In this document: positions 23,768 to 33,987 of the stretch, one piece after another
How positions within the stretch are numbered: the stretch's first letter is position 1
How the letters are laid out: each line of letters starts with the position of its first letter
Assembly: GCA_030248215.1 (NCBI GenBank)
Contig: JASANG010003763.1
Coordinates: forward strand, 169,304 to 233,303
DNA: 64,000 bases
Origin: Enoplolaimus lenunculus
Lineage: Eukaryota; Nematoda; Enoplea; Enoplida; Thoracostomopsidae
Reading direction: 5' to 3'
The notes under the pieces: model-generated
Seen by the model: the letters and a program-made list of their open reading frames with translations, nothing else
Databases searched by the model: none
Told to the model about the DNA's origin: nothing
Position numbers and translations under genes: made by a program

Positions 23768-23992
23768 GCCCGTAGACAGCTCACCTTGCGAGGGGGGCTA
23801 AAAAATTTTCACCAGGGCGCATATAAGGAATGAAGTTGACTTGCAAGCAAAATTGAAAATTTTGAACAGGGGAAATCAAAAAATTTTCAGGGGGAACTGA
23901 AGCAAGATTGAAAATTGTCTTGGGGAAATCAAAAAATTGTCGGGGGGAACTGAGCCATCCTGCCCCCCTTTGGCTGCGGGCCCGACGAGCAC
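23768..23992. mobile_element. Small GCCCGTAGCCA-type element
   Basis: Left GCCCGTAGACAGCTCACC, right the inverse TGGCTGCGGGC. The interior has GGGGGG runs alternating with AAAATTGAAAATT. A second copy is at 51137-51285. Confidence 0.6.
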
Positions 23993-24198
23993 GCTTTTGT
24001 GAGCAGTTTGTTTTTAAAGTTTAAGGATGTAGAAGGTTGAACTCGTTGAAACTGCGAATTCTGATCTTTCCAAAGAATTTCTAGTTAATGCCTTTATGTC
24101 CCTTGTAATATGCGCGTGGTTTAGACGTGGATGATTATGAAACATTTTTTCGAACTGTTGTTACTCATTGAAGTCACTATTTCTGAGCTATATTTTGT

Positions 24199-24407
24199 GG
24201 GCCAATGACACTTTGCGTAGAGTAACAGTAGTAGAAGCATATTCCTAAGCATTATAAGTTAAGGCTAAAACTAAGACTCATCGAAAGATAAGGTTATAAC
24301 TAACCCCATAGGCCTAAGCCTAAGAAAAATTAGTCTAAAGCTTAAATTTACTCAATTATATACCCGTGAAATAATGGTACACCCATCAAAGTAACATGCA
24401 CCTTGGC
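24199..24407. mobile_element. Telomere-repeat MITE, eroded
   Basis: GGCCAATGACACTTTGCG left end, AACAGTAGTAGAAGCATATT, diverged CCTAAG units, AAAATTAGTCTAAAGCTTAA, and CATCAAAGTAACATGC near the right end. Confidence 0.65.
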
Positions 24408-24759
24408 TAAGAAAGGTGTTTCTAAGTTTGCAACTGACTTAAATATATTGCCTCATAGATAGCTACGTATAATGACTATTTCAACCCTTTATCACATGAA
24501 TATTTAAATGCTTCTTGTGAAGCTTTTACACTGTGAATACAGGTTGTAATTGTTAGACACTGCGTGCGCATTGTGTAATGCTTTGGGTCATTTTTGTTAA
24601 CGTTTTCATCAATAAAGCCCCATTCACATGTGCAAGTTTTTGCAGCGAGAACTCGCAACTGTGCAATTTTTTGACAAAAACACTTGTATTTAAAAACTCA
24701 TTACAAAACATGCAGGCACACGCTCTTGCCTCAAACCTGCACGCATGATTGGTGTTTTA

Positions 24760-25382
24760 CGGTAGTGACTCGAATAAGAGAGGGTAATAAGAGTTCGGGG
24801 TTGATATTTTGAGTCAGAATCAACAGAAGTGTATTTGATCAAGTAGAGTCCGAAAATACTAATTGATGCATAAACGTCAATGACTGAGTAAATGCGTACC
24901 AAACTAAGGTAAATTCATTACAAAATTTAATTCATTACTCAGAGTGTACCTATAATTATGCAGCATACTCGAGTTTATTTTAAATTGCAATGAATTAAGT
25001 AATCTACTCAACTAGCGAGTCAGTTATTTCTGAATTAATATTGGTAAACATTACCTCAATTTGAGTTCACTTCATTCTCATTCTGTGTTGAGTGATTTTG
25101 GCTGAGTTGATTAATCAACTCAGAATGAGTTGAATTGATTCGGAACTATGAATTCTGAGTGATATAATTCATTCTGAGTTAAAATCAACTCTCTAAAATT
25201 TACAGTGTTATAGTAAAGTGATGAAGAAAATAACTCGCATACAAAATCAAGTGTATGTGATCCAAATAACAGAATGTGGGTTGAAAAATAAATAACAGTC
25301 CGTAACCGAATAACAACATGAATTCCGTCGATATAGAAGCAAAATAAATATCAGTCTACACCTCTTATTCGGATCACTACAG
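24760..25382. mobile_element. Tc1/mariner-like MITE ending at the globin gene
   Basis: Left terminus CGGTAGTGACTCGAATAAGA after TA; right terminus TCTTATTCGGATCACTACAG before TA. TA target duplication and CAG-type ends fit Tc1/mariner. A GAGTTGA-rich palindromic element appears to sit inside (about 24925-25209). The right end lies 43 bases before the globin start codon. Confidence 0.75.
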
Positions 25383-25425
25383 TAGGCAAGTGTCGTATAA
25401 ACGTAAAACTAAACCGTTTTTATCG

Positions 25426-28400
25426 ATGGGATGTAGACCGACTAAATTCTCTGACGCCGAGTTTGAATCACCGTTTGATCACAGACAATGGCTTGAACAA
25501 CATCGATACAGACTGTTTTGGCAATCTGTCGACATTCCGATACCTAAGACTGAAGCCAAAACATTTATTGGTATGCGACCCACGGACCGGCTCATGTAAA
25601 AGATCAGGGGCGGAATGTTTTTCTGTAAGAATAAAAAAAGAGTAAGCTATAAGCTTTAGGCGAATTATTTTGCTTGGCTTAGGCTTTGGCTTAAGCTTAG
25701 GATTATGCTGATTCTTACGCTTAGGCTTAGGATTATGGGATTATGCTGATTCTTACGCTTAGGCTTACGTTTAGGCTTAGGCTTAGGCTTTAGGATTATG
25801 CTGATTCTTACCCTTAGGATTATGCTGATTCTTACACTTAGGATTACGCTTAGGCTTAGGCTTAGGCTTAGGATTATGCTGATTCTTACGCTTAGGCTTA
25901 GGATTATAGGATTATGCTGATTCTTACGCTTAGGCTTAGGCTTAGGCTTAGGCTTAGGAATGTGCTTATAATACTGTTCCGCCCCTGATCTTTGCGTTGG
26001 CTCAAAGTCCCAACAGAATCAAGACACATTTAGGGGCGTCACAAGATGAAGAATAGAGGATTGCATCGTCTGCCGAATTTTCGAACCAATAACACGACCA
26101 TAACAGTAGTATAAGAGTATTCCTAAGTCTAAAGTCTAAGAAAACATGAGCTTATATTCCGAAGCCTAGTCCTATTAGCCTAAATAAACTATTAATAGTC
26201 TAAAGATTGCGCTTACTCTATTACAGGATCACCGAAAAACGTTCCGCCCTTGATCTTCGTATGGGTCAAATTTCGGGCGACAAAAACAATCACTTTTAGC
26301 ATACATTAGAATAAACCTTTTCCGCTTACGGTATTATCCTGTTTTTCTTCACGTTTCAGTACCTTGCGTGTTCTAAAAAAGTGTGGTGTTGGTGTTGATG
26401 GTACATATTTTGCCGGCAGCGTTCAAACCCGTAGTCTGATGACAACCTTGAAGCTGACAACTTCTTTGACCCCACCGCCCGAAATGTTTTAGTTTTGCTT
26501 GTATAAGTATTGTCAAATCCCCGCATGTCTCACCGAAATCTGTTCTGGCAAGTAGCGTTGAGTTGAACACGGGAGCGAAAGTTTTTCAAAAATCTAAAAT
26601 CTTTAGTTTGCAGCGTTGCCACCTACGGCAATTGTTACCAGACAGGGCAAAAAATATACGGGGTGAAAATTTTTTAAATATAGAATTTCTTCGACGGCGT
26701 CGAACATTTTTTATTCAAAGTTGGAAACAAATAAGTGGCTAGAAACAACGGTGCCCTCCTCGCCCCCCCCCCCCCCATAAAATTACCCGTGATAACTTTG
26801 TATAAAATAGAATCTGTATACAATATTAAAATTGTATAATAGAATCCGTAATATTAATTGTATTTGTGTGTTTTGTATTTTTCTTTATTTTATTAATGTA
26901 TTTTATAGTTGCATTTTTTGTTTTTAGCAGCGTGGCTGGAGCTGATCGAAACCACTTCGCCTCCAATTGGCATTCAAATATTTCAAGAATTACTCGAAAA
27001 GTATCCAGAAATTGGCCACGTATTTCCATGGAAAGGGCTCGATAGCGAACGTTTAAGCAACGATGGTCGATTTGTACGACACTGTCTTGTATTTCAAGTG
27101 AGTTTAATTTTATTATTTCAAAAATTAAATGCCATAAAGACATTTGAAACACATTTTTCTCGTTTTACATCTTTCAAAACGCTTTTTGGTAAGACGAAAA
27201 AACGTTCAAATGAATCGCTTGTGTAGTAAAAACGCGATTATACGCAAACGCTTTTTAGCAGTTGTCAAAACGGTTTTTTAACATTAAATATAAATGCTTT
27301 TATTTCAAAATGCGAAAACGCATTTTGTATTTTTGACACGAGTCATTGCGGCGCATGTAAAGATCAGGGGCGGAACGTTTTTCTGTGGACTGTGATAGAG
27401 TACGCTTAAACTTTAGACTATTTTTTCTTAGGCTATAGGCTTAGGATTAGGAATATGCTCGTTATTACGCTTAGGCTTAGGCTTAGGTTTAGGAATATGC
27501 TCGTTATTACGCTTAGGCTTAGGCTTACGCTTAGGTTTAGGAATATGCTTATAATACTCTTCCACCCCTGTTCTGTACATTGGCCGGCATTGCTAAGGAT
27601 TATTTCGGTTAATTATAATGTTCGATGCGACGAGTTGTAGTGAAACATTAACCAGCAGTGGCCGAATAAAAATTGGTGGGACGCTCGGGTCCGGCCCCAC
27701 CCACGAAAACAGGTAAAATACCGACTGATAGTCCGAAAATGTTAAAATGTTAATGTCAATGCCTTGCATTACGAGCGGATATTTCGTGGGTCCATAATAA
27801 GTAATAGTGTTCATAACAAAAAAGATATGTGTTCATACATGGGAAAAAGTATCACACGTAGTTATAACGCGATGACGTAAGTGACCACATTAAAGTTTTA
27901 CTAAAATTGGCTTGGCTGTGTGGGCACCAAGCCTTGGTTGAAACAGAATTGGAAGCGAGTCAGTAAGTAACGAGTCTAATGTTGAACTTCTAGTGGGATG
28001 ATCAGCGCTACGTGCCCGTGAGCATTGATTTTCCGCTGGTCAGTACTGGTCTTATTTATTCTCAGTTGAAATATTATTTTGTTGAAATTTGAAACAAATC
28101 AATTCAAGATTGACTTCAAAACGAAACCAAAAATACTTATTTGGCTAAACTTTTACATACGAGAACATCCGTGTTTTGATGACTTTTTTTACGTCCAAAC
28201 TTGGATCACTTGGGGTCTCCAGTGATTTACGTTAAAATTCAAAGGATTTTCAGGACACGTATGCTGATCCCAGCGGCGGATCCAGGAATTTTTGGTATGG
28301 AAGGTTACGTTTTGTCCCCGTAATGTTATAAAAGGGCAATATTTTTAATAACAAATTTTTGCGATATTTCAAGAATGACCAGTTGCGTCGAATGTGCATA

Positions 28401-29224
28401 ATTTCTGAATTTTGGGATTGTAACTTGTCATATTTTTTACCAATTTGGCTAGAAAACATATTTTGGAGTCAGATGAACCATTTGCATCGCAAGAATTTTC
28501 AGCACAGCCCAGTCCAGCACGGGATTAACTCAGAATGAGTTGAATCACTCAGTCTGAGTTAGGACTATCAGACCTCAGAATTTTGAGTTGATTCGATTCA
28601 TTCTGAGTTAATTCACCAACTCACCCAGAGTCAACTCAACTCAGAGTGAGAATCAACTCAACTCAGAGTGAGTCAATGTTTACTGATATTAATTCAGAAA
28701 TTACCAACTTTCTAGTTGATTAATCAACTCATTCGAATTATACAGTGTAGTTGAAATTTCAGGACACCCTAACCCTGATGATAAACGCTCTTAGCGACAC
28801 TGAACCCGATCATTCATCGTCGCTGATTCAATTCGGCATTCAACACGCGTTTTACGCCCGACGTGGCTTTCGACGCGAATTTTGGACGATGTTCGGCCGT
28901 AATTTGATCGACTTTGTTCAACAACACGCCGCCACTCAAACGCTTGCCATTGTCGATCGACGCAAATGCGACGCGTTCGTTGCGACCTGGAACAAATTTG
29001 TACATTTTGTCATTTGTGCAATGCAAATCGGCCACGCGATTACGCACGCGAAACAAGATTTGCCGGTTCGATTCGCGTTGCGACAAGCGATCCGGTTCAA
29101 CAGCGAATGTATGCTGTTGCCGTGTCGGCCGCAACGCGAAAATTGGCCAAAACACCATGATAATCGCTTTTTGCATCCGTGTAGAGCGATTGAAGAATCG
29201 AGTAGTGCTGCTTATACGGCATGA
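25426..29224 (+). CDS. Globin, three exons, with an MGC acylation-type N-terminus
   Basis: Exons 25426-25570, 26928-27097 and 28763-29224; phases join cleanly into 258 residues. Globin marks: helix A Trp in FIAAWLEL; YPEIGHVF, where the Pro (C2) and Phe (CD1) keep exactly the myoglobin spacing; a His in FVRHCLVF at about the distal E7 position; the proximal F8 His in LIQFGIQHAF; then the nematode-type RRGFRREFWTMFG and a Trp in helix G. Both haem-facing His are kept, so haem binding is likely. The start MGCRPT has Gly2, Cys3 and Thr6, the pattern of N-myristoylation with nearby palmitoylation; some nematode globins are membrane-anchored this way. The first 35 or so residues precede the globin fold, and about 60 follow it. 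An upstream leader exon is possible, and the start was chosen as the first in-frame ATG. AATAAA at 29295. Confidence 0.87.
25589..26002. mobile_element. Telomere-repeat MITE in globin intron 1
   Basis: Ends GGCTCATGTAAAAGATCAGG/GGCGGAATG and CCGCCCCTGATCTTTGCG. Between them lies one of the longest arrays of the family: GGCTTAGGCTTAGGCTTAGG runs broken by ATTATGCTGATTCTTACG spacers. It starts 18 bases after the globin exon 1 donor. Confidence 0.85.
26084..26277. mobile_element. Telomere-repeat MITE in globin intron 1, second copy
   Basis: AACAGTAGTATAAGAGTATT, eroded CCTAAG units, ATTAATAGTCTAAAG, then CGAAAAACGTTCCGCCC. Flanks AATTTTCG and AAATTTCG match at 7 of 8, a likely target duplication. 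Only 82 bases separate it from the previous copy. Confidence 0.75.
27350..27585. mobile_element. Telomere-repeat MITE in globin intron 2
   Basis: GGCGCATGTAAAGATCAGGG on the left, CCACCCCTGTTCTGTACATT on the right, mixing the ends of two subfamilies. Flanks GTCATTGC and GGCATTGC match at 7 of 8. The inside has GCTTAGGCTTAGG runs separated by AATATGCTCGTTATTACG. Confidence 0.85.
28513..28750. mobile_element. Palindromic MITE, AACTCAGAATGAGTTGA family, in globin intron 2
   Basis: Dense inverted AACTCAG/CTGAGTT blocks, ending AATTATACAGTGTAG just 13 bases before the globin exon 3 acceptor. The fuller copy at 33031-33283 shows the ends CACTGTAAATT...AATTTACAGTG. Confidence 0.65.
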
Positions 29225-29294
29225 CAGGAGGAGTGGCGATGACCAAATCGAAATGACAATGTTTTATATGGCTTCAACGTGGCGACAGAACGCA

Positions 29295-29300
29295 AATAAA
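29295..29300 (+). terminator. Probable globin poly(A) signal
   Basis: AATAAA, 71 bases after the globin stop, just before the transposon at 29389. Confidence 0.5.
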
Positions 29301-29388
29301 AGACAAAGTTTTAGGGTTGGATATAAAATTAAAACTTCAACTTCGACGTCCTGATCATCAATCAAATAGCGAATACATTACACGTCAC

Positions 29389-29735
29389 GACCAAGAACAG
29401 GCCCGGAACAATATTATAAGCATATCTTGTAGGCCCAAACATAAGCCTAAATCGCATGAATGAGCTTTTAACTAAGCCTAAGCTTAAGCGTATGAATAAG
29501 CTTTATCTAAGCCTAAGCAGAAGCCTAAGCGTGTGAATGGGTTTGTACGTAAACCTAAGCTTAAGCCTAAGAGTATGTATCAGCTTACACCTGAGCCTTA
29601 GCCTAAACCTAAGCGTATGAATGAGCTTATACCTAAGCCTAAGAATAAGCCTAAGCAAAAAATATTCGAATGCTTAGGCTTTAGTCTATTGCAAGACTTC
29701 AGAAATACGCTCCGTTCCTGATCTTGACACGGGGA
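29389..29735. mobile_element. Telomere-repeat MITE with perfect 8-bp duplication
   Basis: Flanked by CACGTCAC at 29381-29388 and 29736-29743. About ten CCTAAGC units are set between GCGTATGAATGAGC-type spacers, then GTCTATTGCAAGACTTC and CGCTCCGTTCCTGATCTTG. The terminal bases are diverged. Confidence 0.85.
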
Positions 29736-29789
29736 CACGTCACTGCTGTGTTGACCACAACGTGAAAACGTGAGTAAAAACTACGACTT

Positions 29790-29960
29790 ATCTTAATTGC
29801 AGAGGCGCTCCTATTGTGGGACGGGCACCTTTTTGATTAAGCAGCTGGAAAAGCAGTATACACAGCGGGGATTGAACCAGCGGCCTTTTACAATTCCGAC
29901 GCAAGCGCTCTACCACTGCGTCACACAGCGCATCCGTATGATGCTGGCTAGTATACATAC
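29790..29960 (-). repeat. tRNA-like SINE copy
   Basis: On the minus strand GTGTGACGCAGTGGTAGAGC (A-box) is followed about 30 bases later by GCTGGTTCAATCCCCGC (B-box), spanning 29862-29930. The anticodon arm does not fold well, and upstream CATGTGCACATA-type sequence recurs at the other copies, so this is a dispersed tRNA-derived repeat rather than a working tRNA. Confidence 0.55.
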
Positions 29961-30371
29961 AGTTTATTGTACTATATTGCATGTGCACATAACGGACAAG
30001 CATGTCTCACATACTCTCATGTGAATCGAACATATTTCGAATGCCAAGGCTGTTTTGGCTGTGTTCATTAACATAAACTACATTTTGACGTGACTTTTAT
30101 TTGAGCATTCAGCAGAATTTAGAAGAAAATCTAAGAACATTACAGTAAAACAACGGTATCCTTGACCTCATTGAGTTTAACAAGTGAAATATATGTTTTC
30201 AAGAACACCTTCTGTTTTATAGTTAACCCATGGTCATATAAAAATGACTAAAGTTTTAAAATTGTCTTAATATTTAATTTCTAAAAATTTTAGTTTGACA
30301 ATTAACAGTCGTTGTGTTTTTATGGTTTTTGTATCTTTTATCTGTTAAAACTCATATTCTAAGCCTAAGCC

Positions 30372-30593
30372 TCGGCCGCAAAAAATGGTGAGTCCAATTG
30401 ATTCTTTACGAAAAATAGGCTTTTCCGGGCTACACAAACTGAGTCAAAATTCAATTCTGCTATAGTCATATTTGACTGAGTCGCGCAGTGAGTCAAATTT
30501 GACTCCGGCGGAGTTGAACTTTGACTCAGATGTGTTGTCCGGAAAAGTCAATTTCGGAGAGAGTCAATTTGACTCACCATTTTTTGCACTGTC
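30372..30593. mobile_element. Palindromic MITE, GGTGAGTCAAATTGACTC family
   Basis: Ends GCAAAAAATGGTGAGTCC and GACTCACCATTTTTTGC, with ATAGGCTTTTCCGGGCTAC and nested TTTGACTC/GAGTCAAA pairs inside. Other copies: 49224-49416, 49662-49826, 59245-59456, 62463-62672. Confidence 0.75.
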
Positions 30594-30599
30594 TGTTTT

Positions 30600-31180
30600 A
30601 GGCGTAAATTGTTCCAGAAATGTTGATGTGGATTGTCTGAAGTTATCCATAGACCCCTTATAATTCGTACAGGGTCCAGGAACCTTTAAAATGTCAAAAA
30701 TTAGAATTTATGTGAAACTGGAATCAGGTTTGCATTAAACAACTCTGACTCTGAATGGGGTTTGTTCGAAAGGCCACATTTTTGCCAATTTCGAGGAGCT
30801 GTGTGAAGTAGTCATTGACCCCCTTCAGTTCTTTTTGCTTAAATCTGTTTTATCTTGATTTGACCCCTGCACTTTGCAGCCATTTAAATTCAGTAAGCGG
30901 TCAAACCACTTGAATTCATCAGGTTTCAGTTGCCCCTACAATTTGGAATCCATATAAATTTCAAATTTGTGCCAACATACTTTAGGAACTACGCCTAAAA
31001 CGAGTTCAGATCAGCTTCAGTGTGCTCTGAATGCCCTTAAAAACGAGTAAGTTAAAACGTTTAGGTTTGCTGAAACGAGTAAAATAGTGGATTTAATAGC
31101 TAGAACAGCATCACATATTTTAGTTAATTTTAAAATTGAGTTGAACGAAAACTCACTCCCCCCACCGCCTTCTCTTCACA
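30600..31180. other. Intergenic stretch, nothing identified
   Basis: No splice-bounded frame, RNA gene or known repeat recognised. Confidence 0.35.
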
Positions 31181-31182
31181 TA

Positions 31183-31635
31183 CTGTTGTGACCCGAATAA
31201 GAGAGAGGGGTAATAAGAGGAGGGTTCCCATTTTGAGTCCCAATCAACAGGAGTTCGTATCTCTATATAAGAGTCCGTAAGCGGATTGAGTCCTAAACCC
31301 TAATTTGAGTCCATAAATGTCAATTATCCATAACTGTAGAGCATCTCCGGGACCAAATAAAGTTACTTATGTTCGAAACTTTAAAGCGTACTTAAGTATT
31401 GAAAGTACATTCCTAAGTATAGCCTTATGGACATGGCAACCAACAAAAATGCTGCGAAACGTCAGTCAGTCCCAAAAGAGAGAATGACATAAGAGATGGG
31501 TGCTTGGTCCAACTAACAAAAGACGACGGAGCGCGGGTGAAAAATAAATAACAGTCCGTAAACGAATAACAGGGGAGAACCCTTTAGAGAGGCCAAATAA
31601 ATATCAGCCCCCCCCTCATATTCGGGTCACTACAG
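31183..31635. mobile_element. Tc1/mariner-like MITE, complete
   Basis: CTGTTGTGACCCGAATAAGA to CATATTCGGGTCACTACAG with TA on each side. The interior TTTTGAGTCCCAATCAACAG and GAGTCCGTAAGCGG is shared with 24760, 41843 and 61802. No transposase frame. Confidence 0.8.
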
Positions 31636-31639
31636 TATT

Positions 31640-32014
31640 GTCGCTGTTCAAGCTTCTATAATCTAAGCCGGACAGGGGTCTTGCTTGAGTTAAGACTTTT
31701 ACGCTCGTGTGGTTTTACATTTTGCAATGCCGTCCACATATAAAGCACCCCGTTAATTACAAAATAAATCTGGGGGTGTGAATTAATCTTTGCCTTAGCG
31801 ACGGCTGTCAACACATGTGTTACTCCAATTTAATTGGCTACTTGCAACAACACAAAATTGTGATTCGTTAAAATTCTAATCACAATCAGTTTCAATCTGT
31901 ATGGGTTTCTGTCGAAATCTTAGTCTACGCTTAAAGTTCAACGCAAGATTTTCAGTCTAAAAGTCAGTTTCTGCTTACATCTAAGTCTACGTCTAAACCT
32001 ATCACTGTATATTC
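31640..32014. other. Intergenic stretch, nothing identified
   Basis: No gene or repeat recognised. Confidence 0.35.
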
Positions 32015-32022
32015 CAATGAGT

Positions 32023-32267
32023 GGCCCATGTATAGAACAAGGTCGGAACGTTTTCCGCAGGGGCTATAATAGATTCAGTTTAAGCTTTCCACTAATTTTT
32101 TGCTTAAGCATAGGCTTAGGCTTAGGCTAAGGCTTAGGTTTAGGAATCGGTTTATCCATACGCTTAGGCTTAGGCTTAGGAATAGGTTTATCCATACGCT
32201 TAGGCTTAGGCTTAGGCTTAGGAATATGCTTTATACTACTGTTCTGGCCCTGTTCTATACATGGGCC
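32023..32267. mobile_element. Telomere-repeat MITE with perfect 8-bp duplication
   Basis: Flanked by CAATGAGT on both sides (32015-32022, 32268-32275). Ends GGCCCATGTATAGAACAAGG and CCCTGTTCTATACATGGGCC. Inside, GCTTAGGCTTAGG arrays are split by AATAGGTTTATCCATAC spacers. Confidence 0.92.
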
Positions 32268-32604
32268 CAATGAGTTAATTAATCAACTCAGACGTAAAGT
32301 TAGTTCAATTTGATACACTGTGTATCACCGATAATTTTGGCAAATTTTTTGAATTGTATAGCAGTGTTTTACAACACAACTTCAAGTAAATTATTTGTAC
32401 AATTTATGTTTTAAAATGTTTATTTTTATGGCTTTTTGCACTTTCCGCCCCCCCCCCAAAGCATTAAAATTTTTTATATTCTAAACATGGGTGCTGAACC
32501 ATATTTTTCAGCCATACGGTTGTGGGCCCGTGGCCATAGGGGAGATCACAGCCTCCCGCTGTGGAACAATTTTCGTACACGTAGAAAATTTTCATTCTGC
32601 TATA

Positions 32605-32955
32605 GAGTATACTATGAGCAACTAATTACAAACCGTTTACTTTCGTGCAATAATACACATTGCACTTTGTTTAATCAGAGACCCACTAGCGGATCCAGAC
32701 ACGGAGTTTGTGGGCACGTCATCCCCGGCAGAAAATTTTTTGTAATAAAATGGCATCTTGGTAAGAGCTCCCCCGTCCGAAATTTCTGGATCCGCCGCTG
32801 ACGTAAACCGAAACGTCGACTCGAGGGTCGCAAACCGATTGCTAGAGTGGTGACGGTAAACGAGTCACCGGTGAAAACCTCGTGGTTTTAATCATTGTTT
32901 TGAAATTAAGCTTGAGATGAAATAAAAAATATTCATGCGGGAAACGGACCAAATA
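32605..32955 (+). repeat. tRNA-like dispersed repeat split by a small element
   Basis: The GAGTATACTATGAGCAAC head and the GAAATAAAAAATATTCATG tail of the 17800-18060 family surround a TAGCGGATCCAGACACGG...TTCTGGATCCGCCGCTG insertion (about 32687-32800), whose ends are inverted copies. Confidence 0.5.
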
Positions 32956-33030
32956 CGTGTTAGAAATTACAGTATCAAAAACAAAACAAACTCTACTTTT
33001 CGAGTTTGTCTGGTCAAATTTAGTTAAACT

Positions 33031-33283
33031 ACACTGTAAATTTCAGTGAGTTGATTTTAACTCAGAATGAGTTGAATCACTTAGTCTGAGTTAGGATACC
33101 AGAACTCAGCATTTTGAGTTGATTTAATTTATTCTGAGTTAATTAATCACCTCACCCAAAGTCAACTCAACTCAGAATGACAATCAACTCAACTCAGAGT
33201 GAGTTATGTTTTACTGATATTAATTGAGAAATAACAAACTCGCTTGATGAAAAATTAATGAACTCATTGGAATTTACAGTGTA
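33031..33283. mobile_element. Palindromic MITE, AACTCAGAATGAGTTGA family, whole copy
   Basis: Ends CACTGTAAATTTCAGTGAG and AATTTACAGTG inside TA...TA, pointing to a Tc1/mariner-type TA duplication. AACTCAG/CTGAGTT pairs fill the element. No coding capacity. Confidence 0.75.
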
Positions 33284-33371
33284 AACGTGACAAAATAGCT
33301 TTCCAAAATATCTAAACCAGAAATTTCCGCTGAAATAGCTTCATTTGAGCACACTGTAACATCCTTTCGAG

Positions 33372-33753
33372 AACCCATGTATAGAACAGGGCCGAAACAG
33401 TAGTATAAGCATATTCCTAAACCTACGCCTAAACTATAAGCATAAGCGTAAGTATGAAACTATTCCTAGGCCTAAGCCTAAGCGTAAGTATGAGACTATA
33501 CCTAAGCCTAAGCGTAAAAGTGTAAGCGTAAGTATGAGACTATTCCTAAGCCTAAGCCTGAAGCCTAATCCTAAGCGTAAGTAGGAGACTATTCCTAAGC
33601 CTAAGCCTGAAGCCTAATCCTAAGCGTAAGTAGGAGACTGTCCCTAAGCCTACGTCTAAGCCTACTAATAAGCCTAAGCAAAAAAGTTAGTCTAAAGCTT
33701 AAAGATTCTATTACAGCTCCGCCGGAAAACGGTCCGGCTCCGTTCTATGAGCC
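33372..33753. mobile_element. Telomere-repeat MITE
   Basis: AACCCATGTATAGAACAGGG to GGCTCCGTTCTATGAGCC, flanked by CTTTCGAG and CTTTCAAG (7 of 8). Inside are about ten CCTAAGCC units alternating with GCGTAAGTATGAGACTATT spacers, then AAAAGTTAGTCTAAAGCTT. Confidence 0.88.
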
Positions 33754-33987
33754 CTTTCAAGACATACTTTCAAATTGCGCAACGGTTTGCATGCTGCCGC
33801 AGAACTTAAATATATATTGATTGCAGCGGTTTTATACTGCACCACTGCCAAATAGCGCTATTATTGTCATAATAGCATCCCACGAACCATTTTGTTATTC
33901 AAAATCATTTTTATTTCAGATATACCCATCGATTTTGAGTTCATAATAATAATAATAATAATAATAATTGCATTTGCGCATCATAAA

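Noticed and set aside
25640-25975. Interstitial telomere from a chromosome fusion
   Set aside because: The TTAGGC runs have transposon ends and recur as dispersed copies of one family; a fusion scar would be a single site without such ends.
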